Source: Tridacna crocea | Lineage: Eukaryota > Mollusca > Bivalvia > Cardiida > Cardiidae | Length of the DNA stretch: 64,000 bases | Assembly (NCBI GenBank): GCA_943736015.1 | Contig: OX031065.1 | Location: 43,042,427-43,106,426, forward strand | Direction: 5' to 3' | Shown: positions 44,230 through 56,151 of the stretch, one piece after another | Numbering within the stretch: position 1 is the first letter of the stretch | Layout: every line of letters begins with the position of its first letter | Program-made: the position numbers and the translations under genes | Notes under the pieces: generated by a model | The model's input: only the letters and a program-made list of their open reading frames with translations | Told to the model about the DNA's origin: nothing | The model's database searches: none

Positions 44230-45466
44230 GGATTTGTCTGTTAAAGAAAAAAAACGTTGTGGAAAAACAAAGAAACAAGAGGGCCAAGATGGCCCTGGTT
44301 CGCTCACCTGAATTTTTGAGAGGTCCATAGCAAATTTTTTCACAATCTAAACAACCATTTCAGAGAAGAATAATTTTTAAGAATTTCTTCATGTCTGTAT
44401 AGTGTAAATAGCCCACAGCCATAAGAGCCATGTTCCTTGATGGATCAAAATATTTTGAGTAATTTTTGAAAAGGGTCAACTAAGATACATTTCTGATCAG
44501 CAGTTTCAGAGAAAAATTTTTAAAAATTCCTTCATGGCCACATAGTGCAAATAGCCCTCATTCACCAGAGCCATGTTTATTGACGAATCAAACTTTAATG
44601 AACACCTTTTGAAAAGGGTCACCCAAGGAACATCTCTGTGAAATAATTTCAAAATCTGATTGGCGGTTTCAGAGAAGAAGAGTTTTTAAGAGTTTCTTCA
44701 TTTCCCTATAGTGCAAGTAGCCCCCTTTCACCAGAGCCATATTTTTTGACGAATCAAAATTTAGCGAACAACTTTTGAAAAGGGTCATCCAAGGAACATC
44801 TCTGTGAAATTATTTCAAATTTTGACCAGCGGTTTCAGAGAAGAAGAATTTTAAAGAATTTCTGTATAGTGCAAATGGCCCCCATTTACCAGAGCCACGA
44901 TTCTTGATGGATCAAAATTTCGCAAACAGTTTCTGAAAAGGGTCATTCAAGGAACATCTCTGTGAAATTATTTCAAAATCTGACCAGCCGTTTTACAGAA
45001 AAAGAATTTTTAAGAATTCCTTTATTTCTGTATGGTGCAAGAAGCCCCCATTCACCAGAGCCATGTTTCTTGACGTATCAAAATTTCACGAACCATTTTT
45101 GACCAGTGGTTTCAGAGGAGGAGATTTATAAAGAATTTCCTAGAAAATTCAATTTGGTTGCCATGGCAACCAGAGTTTTTGACGGAATCAAATTCTGTGG
45201 AAAATTTTTAAAGAGGATGTCCCATGGAACATTCCAGCCAAGTTTGGTCCAAATTGACCAAGTGGTTTAGGAGTTGATGTTTAAATAATTGTTGACAACG
45301 CACAACGGACACCCAGTGACCCTAAAAGCTCCCCTTGAGCATGTTGTGCTCGGGTGAGCTAAAAAATGCTGGTTACCAGCATTTTCTCCATTTCTCACAA
45401 TGTTAAATTTAACAGCTGTCTTTCCCATAGTGTTAAAATTTGGAAGCATGTGGTAAGAGGTTAACA
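44230..45466. mobile_element. Family F MITE (copy 12) split by a B element
   Basis: Left of the B element, GGGATTTGTCTGTTAAAG and AACGTTGTGGAAAAACAAAG match an F left hairpin arm. Right of it (45366 on), AATGCTGGTTACCAGCATTT, CACAATGTTAAATTTAACAG and GTGGTAAGAGGTTAAC give the rest of an F element. The left terminus is decayed and its position is uncertain. Confidence 0.55.
44273..45365 (+). mobile_element. Family B tandem-core element (copy 5)
   Basis: The left end AACAAGAGGGCCAAGATGG with CCCTGGTTCGCTCACCTGAA, about five core units, the TTGGTTGCCATGGCAACCAG box, and the right end GTTGTGCTCGGGTGAGCTAA. It appears inserted in the central hairpin of an F MITE. Confidence 0.85.
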
Positions 45467-45786
45467 GCAGGAGAAATCTTCTTACAGTTTTGAAAAGCAT
45501 TTGTTTAACATGCTTATAAAAAGGATTGGTTGTGAAAGGGTTTTACTGTATACAAATCCTACAAAAACTAAACTTAACTGGTTCTAATAGGTTACATCGA
45601 GTGTTATTAGGTCATCTGACAGTACAACGTAAATATTTAAGGATGTTTTAAAATGTATTTACAGTAAATTTGTATTGAACTTGATTTTAAAGAGTTTTTC
45701 TGATAAAATATTGCTCGCAATGCCGACTCAACAAATACTGTAATCAAAAGTGTAGGCTATTCAACTGTTTCTTCCATTAAAGAAGC

Positions 45787-46015
45787 TTATCCCATTACCA
45801 CACAATCCCTACTTTTGACGCTCCTGAGAAAGAAGCCTTTTGAAAACCCTGTGGGAAAAGGAGAAAATGCTGGAAACCAGCATTTTCTCCTTTTCCCACC
45901 GTGTTTTCTACCCTTCCCAGAACAATTTTCAAATTTTTAGTCACATTTATTTTGTCGTCTGCAAATGCTTTCAATTTGGACCAGTCTAAATTTTTCTCAT
46001 GTGGTAATGGGTTAA
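45787..46015. mobile_element. Family F MITE (copy 13), opposite orientation
   Basis: TTATCCCATTACCACACAAT (left TTAA mutated to TTAT) to TCATGTGGTAATGGGTTAA. Relative to copies 1 and 17 the asymmetric interior is reversed (TACTTTTGACGCTCC on the left, TTTGGACCAGTCTAAA on the right). Confidence 0.88.
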
Positions 46016-46152
46016 ATGGAAACAGATATATGTTGCTTCATTTTAGCAGTGAGCAGTGATTTCTTATGAAATTGTAATATATATATATTTATTTTTTTGC
46101 CACATTAAATCTTTTAGCAAAGGTAAATCCCATACACTACTATATTTACTAT

Positions 46153-46329
46153 TTGATTATTTTTCGGAAACAGATGCCACAGACTTGGGCTCCAGAAAAA
46201 ATGAAGTTTCTCAACCCTAAAAGAAGGCTACAACAGGAGGAACAAAAAAAAAGTAAAAAGACAAAAGTGTCAAAAGATGAACTAACATCAAAACCTGTAT
46301 CTGCCTTAAAAAATGAGAACAGAAAACAG
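46153..46329 (+). pseudogene. Exon-like basic segment cut by a family A element
   Basis: A TTTTTCGGAAACAG acceptor leads into MPQTWAPEKMKFLNPKRR, LQQEEQKKSKKTKVSKDE and LKNENRKQK. The frame runs straight into the A-element left end (CAAGAGGGCCATCGGCCC) at about 46329. It is rich in Lys/Gln/Glu and helical, like the first exon of the BEN gene at 5230. It may belong with the Gln/Ser-rich segment at 48592. No function can be assigned. Confidence 0.4.
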
Positions 46330-48446
46330 AAACAAGAGGGCCATCGGCCCTGAAACGCTCACCTTAGACTATAGCTTATGAGTGAAATTCAATTCTTTGA
46401 GCAACTTTGGTAAAGCTTCACCCAAGGAACATCCCTGCCAAGTTTCATCAAAATTGGCCCAGTTGGTTAGGAGAAGATGTTTAGAGAAATTGTTGACGGG
46501 CAACAGACGCCAGACATAAGGAAATCAAATATCAAAGCTCTACACCTTCCAGTTTCAAAGAAGAATTTTACATTTTCCTTCTTTGTCCTATGTTCCAACT
46601 TGTGGTCTCCGGGGCTGGAGCAGTTTTAACCAAAGCAGCATCCTTGGAACAAACTTGGTAGAGGTCCACTCAAAAGATGCTACATACCAAGTATCAAAGC
46701 TCTACACCTTTCCGTTTCAGAGAAAAAGAAATATAAAATTTTCCTTCTTTGTTCCTATGGTTATGTTCCAACCTGTGACCTCCGGGGCACAGCCAGTTTT
46801 GACGCCAGGGACATCATATGGCCAAACTTCACTGGTAGAGGTCCACTAGAAGATTCTGCATACCAAATATCAAAGCTCTGCACCTTCAAGTTTCAGAGAA
46901 GATTTCTAAAGTTTTCCTTCTTTGTTGCTATGTTCGAACCTGTGACCCCCCAAGGCAGGGCCAGTTTTTACCCCAAGGGCACAATATGAACAAACTTGGT
47001 AGATAGAGATCCACTAGGAATTGCTACAATATCATAGCTCTATGCCTTCTAGTTTTAAAGGAGAAGAATTTTAAAATACCGTAAAACGTTGTGTATACCA
47101 CGCAGGCATGTATAACACGCAGGCCTTTTTCAGCGTCAGATCTGAGGAAAAAAGGTTGTTCGGATGTACAACAAACATCAAAAATTGACCAAAATATCAT
47201 AACATGTGAAGCTTAGGTCGCCATCTTGAAAAATTGTACATGGCGATACTTTATCAAAGGGAAATAACCATTTTCAATCAAAGTAGAAATGGTAATGATT
47301 CGATGTGTACTCGGGGGATTATAAAAACATGCCAGCTTAAGACATGTTGCAAATTCACACATTAAACTGATGACCATATCGTAGTTAATCTCCTATTTTC
47401 TCACCTTGATTGACAAATGTGACAGGTGTGAAATAAACATAGATCTATATGATGTAAATCACGGCTTTTGTAAAAAGTTGCGATAAATAGATATATATAT
47501 ATTTTTAAATGATTCATTTCTTTCTGAATCATTATTTTACTCTGTTATAATTGTTGAATTTTAGCTATTAACAAAGAATAAAAAAAATATGAGAGGAATC
47601 AGACGATAAGAGTAAATCAATATTTATCATTCCGCGGTACTTTCGCCATTGCCAAAATGGCTGATAGAATCGGAAAATTACGAATCCTAATCTACAAATT
47701 TAGAAAGTGCAAGTACATTTTAACAAAATTAAAACATAATGTTTTTTTTTTTGAACGGTAAAAGTTGAAATGGGATGATGACGAAAGTTAAGGCTGTGGC
47801 GAGAGAACTTTGCCGTTTTGTACCTACGCCCTCCCACCCACTTTGAACACTTTGATATACGACCGACTTTCAAGGAGGAGAAAAACATGGTTTTGCCTAT
47901 TGTAATGTATAACACGCAGTCCCCAGTTTGAAATTATTCAGAGCTGAAAAAATGTGCGTGTTATACTCGCAAAAACACGGTATTCTTTCTTTGTTCCTAT
48001 ATTTGAACTTGTGACCCCCGGGGCGGGGCCAGTTTTGACTCCAGGGGCGTCATATTTACAATCTTGGTGGAGGTCCACTAGGAGATGCCACATACCAAAT
48101 ATCAAAGCTCTACGCCATCTAGTTTCAGGGAAGAAGAATTTTTAAGTTTTCCCTCTTTGTTCCTATGCTCAAACTACTGACCCCCGGGATGGGGCCAGTT
48201 TTGACTCCAGGGACATCATTTGAATAAACTTGGTAGAGGTCCACAAGGAGATCTACAACAGACCAAATATCAAAGCTCTATGCTTTCTAGTTTGTAAGGA
48301 AAAGAATTTTAAAGTTTTCCTTCTTTGTTCTATGCTCAAATTTGTAATCCCCGGGGTGGGGCCAGTTTTGACCCCAGGGACATAATTTGAACAAACTTGG
48401 TACAGGTCTACTAGGAGATGCCACATACCAAATATCAAAGCTGAAG
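46329..48446 (+). mobile_element. Family A tandem-core element (copy 4), split by J, right end lost
   Basis: The left end AAGAGGGCCATCGGCCCTGA with AACGCTCACCTTAGAC. Units follow (AACTTGGTAGAGGTCCACT, ACCTGTGACCTCCGGGGC). The array is interrupted at TTTTAAAA/TA by the J element (47079-47980) and resumes at TATTCTTTCTTTGTTCC. It ends inside a unit at 48446, where a J fragment starts. Confidence 0.8.
47079..47980 (-). mobile_element. Family J TA-flanked MITE (copy 2), 902 bp, reverse orientation
   Basis: TA/CCGTAAAACGTTGTGTAT at the left and CGCAAAAACACGG/TA at the right. It is the reverse complement of copy 1 in order and text (CCTTTTTCAGCGTCAGATCT, GAGGAATCAGACGATAAGAG). It is inserted in a family A unit. 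Confidence 0.88.
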
Positions 48447-48588
48447 CGTCGTAAGCTTCAGATGTTACGATATTTTGGTCAATTTTTGATGCGTGTTGTA
48501 CATCCGAACAACCTTTTCCCCTCGGATCTGATGCTGAAAAAGGCCTGCGTGTTATACATGCCTGCGTGGTATACACAGTGTTTTACGG
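48447..48588 (+). mobile_element. Family J fragment (copy 3), right end only
   Basis: GTCGTAAGCTTCAGATGTTA to GTGTTTTACGG/TA matches the last ~140 bp of J copy 1, including the double TGCGTGTTATAC / TGCGTGGTATAC motif. The rest of the element is absent. Confidence 0.8.
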
Positions 48589-48591
48589 TAT

Positions 48592-49035
48592 CTGCAACTC
48601 CATTCCAATTTACGCAACAGTTGAATTCTGCCTTTGCTGGTGATTGGGGATACCAAGAAAGCAGTGCGTCAGAATGTCTGGCAAATAGCCAAAGTAGCTA
48701 TGAGCCAGTGCAGACTGAACAGCCAATATTTGATTGCTCAAAATGCACGCCCCTGATAAACAGCTGACAAATAGGGTCCAAGTCCTTGAGCAACAGGTAG
48801 AGTCATTGCTGAAATCGAGCATGACAAATAATTCTAACCAACCTTTACATTCATCTCAGACTGCACAAATGCAACAACCATTAAGCACAAATATACAGCA
48901 ATCTCAACCTGTACTAATGCCCCAATCAAGTGGTTTTATTGATGATCAGAATCAGGCAGGTAGTTCTGCAGTTGCTGGTGGCAGTTGCTGGTCAGAAGCT
49001 GATGCTGGGTGCAACACAAGACTGAGTAAAATTTA
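48592..49035 (+). pseudogene. Gln/Ser-rich coiled-coil segment, one frameshift
   Basis: The frame TPFQFTQQLNSAFAGDWGYQ, QSSYEPVQTEQPIFDCSKC stops at 48766. The +1-shifted frame continues PDKQLTNRVQVLEQQVESLL (a heptad-like helix), then QPLHSSQTAQMQQPLSTNIQ and a stop at 49034-49036. Composition is strongly protein-like (low-complexity Q/S/N/P) on both sides of the shift. It may continue from 46153 across the repeats and could be the middle of a BEN-type protein, which often has a coiled coil N-terminal to the BEN domain. That link is inference. A possible later exon, NEIDLVPASQPQFDDN with stop, is at 49939-49989 after a TTTTCCTGCAG acceptor. Confidence 0.4.
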
Positions 49036-49036
49036 A

Positions 49037-49283
49037 ACCATTGCTTCCCATTTATTTACCAGACAGTCCCTGGTTTTTACAACCCTGAAGAAGAACCCTA
49101 TAAACAATGTGGGAAAAGGAGAATTGCTTGTAACCAGCATTTTTTCCTTTTCCCAACATGTTTTCTACTCTTCCTCAAGTCAAGTTAAATTTACATTTTT
49201 GGGTCACGTTAAATTAATTTTGTTGACAGCAAATGCTTTCACATTGGACCAGACTGAGAATTGTAGTTGGATAAAGAGCTTAT
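49037..49283. mobile_element. Family F MITE (copy 14), degraded
   Basis: The left end is approximate (CCCATTTATTTACCAGACAG). The hairpin GTGGGAAAAGGAGAATTGCT / AGCATTTTTTCCTTTTCCC is clear, as is the interior GCAAATGCTTTCACATTGGA. The right end, TAGTTGGATAAAGAGCTTAT, has decayed. Confidence 0.65.
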
Positions 49284-51148
49284 AAACATCATCAAGGAAC
49301 AGGCTGTTCCCTGTTAACAAAACAATTTGTATGCTCAATGGTTGGTTCATGGGGTTTTAGCACCACTTTCATCAATATACAGCTTGTCTGGACAGAGAGC
49401 TATTAAATTGGCATCTGCCATTCGGCTTGCAGCTATGATTTCAGAGACCAGCTGTGCTTATGTCAAACTCTATGTTAAATGACTTTTTTTCATTAACCCA
49501 ACAGTTCTAACATCAGCGCTAGAAATACTGCTCAAGGTTTTTTTTTCCTTCTACAGTTGAGGCCGATATTCGCGGACTTCCCAGTGGCAAAAAGCGGCTT
49601 TTTCCCCCCAATTTTGCTGAAAGATTTTCCCAATTTTGCTGAAAGAACTTCTCATAAAATGGTACTGAAATCCCCATTAAGTAAGAATATCAGTATCTTG
49701 AAAGCTATTTCATATAGTATTATCAGACACTAAACTTTTGTCATTTTGCTGCGATTGAAACCAAAAGCAGGCTTTCCATTAATTTGGACCAAAATGAATC
49801 AGTGAGTGCACTACAATTATGGCCGAAACATTTACATCTATATAAATAGGAAAAGATAGATGTAATTTTATGAATTGGTTCACTTTTCTTTTTTAAAAGG
49901 TTTAACATTTAAAAAAATGTTCTCTTGTTTTCCTGCAGAATGAGATTGATCTTGTCCCAGCCTCACAGCCACAGTTTGATGACAATTAAGCTCTAAATAA
50001 CAGTGTAATTATCAACATAAAAAAAAGAGCAAGCCATTCTCAACAATGAACAGCTTTTCAAACGTAATTAAGAGTTTGGAGCGCCACTTCTTTCTATCTA
50101 CCTATATATGCCAGTTAATTGCCTAAGAATGCGGGGTGAGTTATCTCCCGAGTGGGGCAAGATCTTAGATTTATTTAGTAGGGTGAGCTGTCTCAATGAG
50201 AAACACAGCTCTTAGCTTAAAAAGTTACTGCTGGTAGTCCCTATCAGCAAGTAATAACATTTGGTCAGTTATGTAAGATTTCTTGCAGTAGCACTACAGG
50301 TAAAGCATTAATGAGTTTACTGGACTACTTTGCAATGTTAAACACAATAATCAATAAGGCTAAGAAAGTAAAACTAAACAATAAAAATCCATATTTCTCA
50401 ACCTCGAAAAATGATTCAAAGTTTAAATCCAATTAACTTTTCACGATTACTGTTACCGTAACCCGGGTAGTACCGTAATTTCGTTCCCGGTTTATAACGA
50501 CTGCACTAGTTCCTGATTAATATGCGCCGTGTGTATTCCTTTATCGCATGATAGGTACCAGCGTAGCGATGTCCACTATTTCCGCCTAAACAATTTTTTC
50601 AAGCTAGACTGCGTTGACAACAGAATGACGGATTAAATCGGGATAATCCCTGTTGTTGAGCTACTGAAATGCAAGGAGGTAAATCATCCTTTAATATGTC
50701 TACGGTTCTTGTTATTAATTTGGTAGTATTATGGCAAATGAAGCGGTAAATTGTATGTTTTTTGTATGCTAAAACAAGAAGACTGGCGAATTCGTCTAAT
50801 ATTTTAATTTTGAATTTACCATAATTGATACTGTATTTTGTTAAAGGGTGAGCACGCTTTGTGCGATTGCTCTTTACGTTGTTTTGTCCAGGCTTTATTC
50901 TAAAACAATACTATATAGGCTCTGTTGCATTGGTCCAAACAAGTTTTCGAGAGTCTATACTGGTTATTGATCCGTTAATTACAAATCGTAATTTTTTGTT
51001 TTCTTCCTTTTTGTAGTTTCACGTCGACCTCAAGCATACATGTATTAAAAGGCAGAACGGAATTTGTTCTTATGGTTGTTAGTCGAGCCCTTGCAATAGC
51101 TGTTATACGTCACAACTGGCAAATGGTTTTGCGTATCAGTTACAATTA
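49284..51148. other. Mostly unannotated; small repeats
   Basis: 49605-49650 holds a doublet of CCCAATTTTGCTGAAAGA. At 50123-50170, CTAAGAATGCGGGGTGAGTT and AGTGGGGCAAG occur, matching a motif cluster at 52405-52515 in the same orientation. A possible small exon is at 49939-49989. No other feature was recognised. Confidence 0.35.
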
Positions 51149-52154
51149 CCGTAATTTGTGTATGTTTTGGGACACCCAAAAAATTAGGACACCATCAAAA
51201 ATCGCGAAAATAATTATTTTTCATGACCCAAAGATTTGGGACATACTAAAAATTGCAAAGCGAGATCGGTATTTTTTTGTTCCAAAGAAATGGGACAGTG
51301 AATTGCTATTTAGAGAAAAAGAAAATCTTTCCATCCGTTTGAAAACGTTTGTTTGCAAATATTTGTTTCGGCTTTCGCGTAGTTTTATTTCTCCACACGT
51401 AACGTCGTAAGCATGCTTCCCAACGCTAACGATTTCAATGGGAGTTACCCAAGTTAGGCCAAAAAACCATCACCTGACAGTCTAATTTAATCCCTAAATC
51501 AAACAGAAATCCGACGTAAGTGTAAAAAGGGTGTGATAAACTTCTATCCAAGATCCATAACGTGTGTACATCCGAAGTTGAAAGAGTTGACTTGCGTGTA
51601 ATTCATGGTCAATCGAGTTTAATGTCTATAAATAGAAATCAAGGTACACAGTTTTACCCAAGGTTTATCGATCGAAGATCGACGAACCAATCAAATTCGA
51701 GATCGGTCCGAGTAGGTATTTGTCAGAGTGGAATTAACGTCACCTCATGTACATGTAAGGAGGTAAGATATGTTGTGAATTTATCTACAAACGCACAATA
51801 AGATCTTCATCGCGATCCAAAGACGCAGACAATAATGAGTAACAAGTTAATAATCAACAAAAATAATGAGAAAAAGCGAAGTTTTAAACTCTTAGTGATC
51901 AAATTGATCGGTGGAATTCCAATCTGTCTAAAAATAGATCACCCTGCAAACCTGACATCAATGACGTTCCAATATTTCAACGTCGGCAATATTCGACGGG
52001 TTAGCAGCGAGTGACTTTCAGTATGACAGATAGTCTTGTTTGACCATAAGTTTTGGGATAGCTGACAAAATAGTTTTTTTTTTGTAGACCAAAGTTTTGG
52101 GACACGAAAAAAATTAATTATTTTTTACTGTCCAAAAATTTAAGCAAATTACGG
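51149..52154. mobile_element. Family K TA-flanked TIR element, 1006 bp
   Basis: TA/CCGTAATTTGTGTATGTT on the left and AAGCAAATTACGG/TA on the right, with further inverted text inside (TTTTGGGACACCC against GGACAGT and GGGACACG). No transposase ORF was found, so it is non-autonomous. The terminal CCGTAA resembles family J (CCGTAAAAC), suggesting related mobilising machinery. Confidence 0.75.
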
Positions 52155-53024
52155 TAATCAGAATATAGAATCAAAGTAAGGTTCAGCGTGAAATATTTAT
52201 CTTTTTCTTAGTTAACACTAGTATACCAAACCATCTGGTTATCATAACATGTTATGCAACGTTTCTCCCGCATTCTCTCAGAATATCAGGTGATATAGCC
52301 TCCTTCACAGCTGGAGATACCATTACTAAAGGAACCCGACTATCCCCACTTTGTGCCTGCCAAGTGGGTAGGTAGGGTACAAATATCTAAGAGCCTTTTT
52401 TTAGCATGCTAAGAATGTGGGGCGAGTTGTCTTATGAAAGTGGGGCAAGTTGTCTTGGGCGAGATACATGTGGGACGAGTTGTCTTGGGGCGAGATGTCT
52501 TTGGGGCGAGTTGTCCTGATTCCACTTGCATGAATCAATGGGCTGAATCAGTTCTACATGCACCAATACTTTATTATTAGTTCGTATCTGACGTCAACTT
52601 ACTTAATCGGTGTTTCGAAATAAAATGTGAAAGTACTCGCTGCTTGGTTGCTAATTCTTTATCACATATCAAACATTGATATTTCCCATTTTCTGATATA
52701 CGGAACCGGTTTGCCTCCGAATGAGACATTTTAAGTTCTGTTATGTCGTTCGTTTAAACACAAAATGTGCTGTGTGAGCGGCAACAAACCCACGTAGGAT
52801 AGTTTGTCCATACGAAAACACGTTTTTTTGTACACACGCACATACGAGTCTTGCAAAATTTACCAAGCTGAAAACCGATATACAAGGACTTATTTTATTG
52901 GATGATAAAGTACCGGAGATAACCGAATCAGTAGCGGACAAAGCCGGTGACAACTGGTTGTGTCGTTTCATAGTCGCTATAGGCTACGAATTACACAACA
53001 GCCGGGAACCACATCGAGCGCAAA
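52155..53024 (+). promoter_or_regulatory. Upstream region of the 53-kb gene; GGGGCGAG cluster
   Basis: 52405-52515 repeats TGGGGCGAGTTGTCTT-like text five times with irregular spacing. The 500 bp before the ATG at 53025/53061 are less AT-rich than the surroundings and free of recognised repeats, as expected of a promoter. No TATA box or initiator could be assigned with confidence. Confidence 0.3.
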
Positions 53025-53342
53025 ATGTGTCATGTGCATAAGTTGCGGCAAACTCGCGTTATGGCTGAAGCAGACGAACCTCGTGTTTATTTTCTTGTGC
53101 AGTGGGAAGACCGTTTGATGAGTGTCATTCAAGCAAAAGATGTAGTTCTTCCTCAGAAGGCACAGTACCAGGAGGGCGATCTAATAGAAGCCACTTATCA
53201 AAAACATACTTATCATGCCGTGATTAGTGAAATCCATCGTAAGTATTCCGTGTCTGTTCGGCCCATAAAAATTTCGGCCCATTAAAGATTATGGTTTTAA
53301 GACATGGCCCTCCGAAGCGCCCCAAATTTTTGGCCAGAAAAG

Positions 53343-54455
53343 AACAAGAGTTGTCATCAGACAGCATAGCTCGCCAGGAAAGTTGCTTCTGCTTCACTAT
53401 GAAAATATCCAAATGGGCATGCATGTCATCTGGCTCATCATGTACGGAGGTTGGGATGGAAATGAAAGAAATTTTGGACCAAGTCCAGCATCATACCAAA
53501 TATAAATTAAATCTATCAGATGGTTTGGAAAATATGAGCTCTTGAAAACTTTTAACATGACATTTCTAGTCCATGACCTTGATCTCCAGGTCACAGGAAG
53601 GGGCAGGGATGGTACTGTAAGAAATTTTTAGACTAAAATCTATCATGATAACAAATATACATGTAAATTAAATCCATCAAAGGGTTTAGAAAATATTAGA
53701 TCTTAAAAACTTTAACATTAAATTTCAAAGTTCATGACCTTGACCTCTAGGTCAGGGGCAGGGATGATACGGAAAAACATTTTGGACCAATATCTAATAC
53801 CAAATATAAACTAAATCTATCAAAGGGTTTAGAAAATATGAGATCTGAAAAACTTTGAAGCAAAACTTCAAGATGAAATTTCTGTTAAAGTCCATGACTT
53901 GACCTGTAGGGGCAAGGATGGTACTGAAAGAAATTTTGAACCAATATCTATCACCATACCAAACATAAACTAAATGCATCAAAGGGTGTAGAAAATACAA
54001 GATCTTTAAAACTTTAATGCAATACTTAACTCATTACCAAACAACTAAATTTCAGGTTTGTCCAAATTGAAAACATTTCCAGACGACAAAATAAAAGTGA
54101 CTGGAATTTTGAAATTTGTTTTGTGAAGAGTAGAAAACATTGTGGGAAAAGGAGAAAATGCTGGTAGCCAGCATTTTCTCCTTTTCTCACAATGTTTTCT
54201 AAAGGCTTCTTTTTCAGGGGCATCAAAAGTAGGGATTGTGTGGTAATGGGTTAACAAAATTTCATAGTCCATGACCTTGACCTCTGGGTCACAGGCAGGG
54301 GTGGAGATGGTTCTGAAAGAAATTTTGGACCAATATCTATCATCATAACAATTCTGAAGCAGATCCATCAAACGGTTTAGAAAATAATTATAAGCTCTTT
54401 AAAAACTTTAACATAAATGTGGACACCGACGCCAGGGGTAGTGCAATAGCTACAG
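53343..54455 (+). mobile_element. Family L tandem-core element, in intron 1
   Basis: The left end AACAAGAGTTGTCATCAGAC with AGCATAGCTCGCC. Units of about 154 bp are marked by GAAAGAAATTTTGGACCA at 53464, 53617, 53771, 53926 and, after subtracting a nested F MITE, 54315; each has TCCATGACCTTGACCTCTAG and AAACTAAATCTATCAAAGGG. The right end GGACACCGACGCCAGGGGTA with GTGCAATAGCTAC is inverted relative to the left ATAGCT. Confidence 0.72.
54026..54254. mobile_element. Family F MITE (copy 15), nested in L
   Basis: TTAACTCATTACCAAACAAC to GTGTGGTAATGGGTTAA, TTAA on both sides. Its hairpin is GAAAATGCTGG / TAGCCAGCATTTTC. The L unit reads through if it is removed. Confidence 0.9.
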
Positions 54456-55104
54456 GCCACAGGTGCTGGATGTGTTGTTTTGTCCGAAAACTCGGCAATA
54501 TTTGTAAAAAAAAAAACAAAATATGAATTAAAAGTTAAATGCAGATTTTTTTTTTGTTTAGGTACATTAAAATACAGACAAGGTCTTCAAGAATGGCTTT
54601 CCAATTAATGGGGTGCTCACAATTATGCAACTGACACTGGCAACTTTGTATCCCCAGAAAGGTATCTGCCCTATGTGGTTCAACCTAGGACAAGCTACGT
54701 ATGATCAAAATAAAGCAGTACACCTGGAACATGCTCTGTTGTGATTTATACGCCCAGAAACCCCGGATAATGTCAAGTCGGACAACTTACTGTCACACAG
54801 AGTCAGTAATTTGTTGCAGTTTTCCTCGATTTCCGGAATGATTACACGAATTTCTACACTTATTAGCATTACCCAAATGGTCTTTGAACCACATACATGC
54901 AACTTTATAGACAATGTGTACAAAGAAATTGAGTTTTTATTGCCACATTTAAGTTATACCTTCATGGAAAGATTGTTGTGACATGGCACCATCGTGGCAA
55001 TATGGGAATACATGTTTCTAACATCTGACAAGGATTGGTGGGTGTAGTTTTAACACATTTCACTGACATGCCCCTTCGAGCGTATATGCGTCGCATTGCG
55101 AAGC

Positions 55105-55270
55105 TCTTGTTAACCCTTACCCTGATATGTAATTTTGAGTCTTCCAATTTAGGAATTTATGGCAAAAATATGCAATCCAGGGACTAATAATGCTTTAAGT
55201 TTCTGATAGAGGAAAAAAACAAAAAGGCTTTCTCCTTTTCCCTCAATATATTTTACAATAGAAATCTTCA
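55105..55270. mobile_element. Family F MITE (copy 16), heavily degraded
   Basis: TGTTAACCCTTACCCTGATA at about 55109, then GGCTTTCTCCTTTTCCCTC from the right hairpin arm. The right end is missing. Confidence 0.5.
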
Positions 55271-55922
55271 TATTATAAACAAAAGATGGATAGACGAGCT
55301 ATATAAATCTAATAATTACTTGGATTAACTAATACATGTCATTGTCAAAAAATCTTGCAGCCCAAGGAGAAGACAGAACTATGAAAGACAGGCCCAAAGC
55401 TGGAATTGTGTCACCTAAAGTAGCCAAGGAATTTGGAGTGAGTATAAATATCCAAGTACATCAACCATTAACATGTACATGTATTTTGTATGTTAATCCA
55501 TCAATACATAAAATACTGTTAAGTCAAACTCTGCTAGCTTCACAAGACTCGGCTAGGAATTCAGGGCTAGCATGTTCCAATCCTGCTCAACTACATTTCT
55601 TTTTTAATATGCTGTGATTGTTGCCCATTACTTGCCACGAAATTATAAGGAGTACTGTTGAAGTCCAGGTAACATAGATAAAACTGTATACCATCTAAAA
55701 TACACTTAAATTTCTGTGCAACTTAGTACCTTTATACTTTTTCCACTAAGAACATTGATATTGTATCAAATTGGTACATGTTAATTTATATAGTTGTTGT
55801 GACACTGGCTACAGTTTGAGTGATCTGGTGCTCGAAGTCCAGTAAAATGTAAATATCTTGCGACTTTTTAGCATTTAATTCCTCTGACACCACAAATGGT
55901 AAACTACAGCAGACAAACACAG

Positions 55923-56151
55923 TTAACTCATTACCACACGAGACAATTTTGGACTGGTCCAACTTGAGAGCATTTGCAGACGACAAAATAAAGGTGACTG
56001 AAAAATAGAAATTTGTTCTGGAAAGGGTAGAAAACACTGTGGGAAAAGGAGAAAATGCTGGTTACCAGCATTTTCTCCTTTTCCCACAGTGTTTTCAAAA
56101 GGCTTCTTTCTCAGGGTCGTCAAAAGTAGGGATTGAGTGGTAATGGGTTAA
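55923..56151. mobile_element. Family F MITE (copy 17), best-preserved hairpin
   Basis: TTAACTCATTACCACACGAG to GAGTGGTAATGGGTTAA, TTAA on both sides. The centre (56030-56096) is a perfect palindrome with 33-bp arms around one base. It lies in intron 2 of the 53-kb gene. Confidence 0.93.

Noticed and set aside
51072-51410. 112-residue ORF
   Set aside because: It runs across the left terminus of TIR element K and has no domain.
51562-51801. 79-residue ORF inside element K
   Set aside because: No similarity to any transposase signature; probably chance.
53291-53545. 84-residue ORF after exon 1 of the 53-kb gene
   Set aside because: It falls in the left end and first unit of tandem element L.
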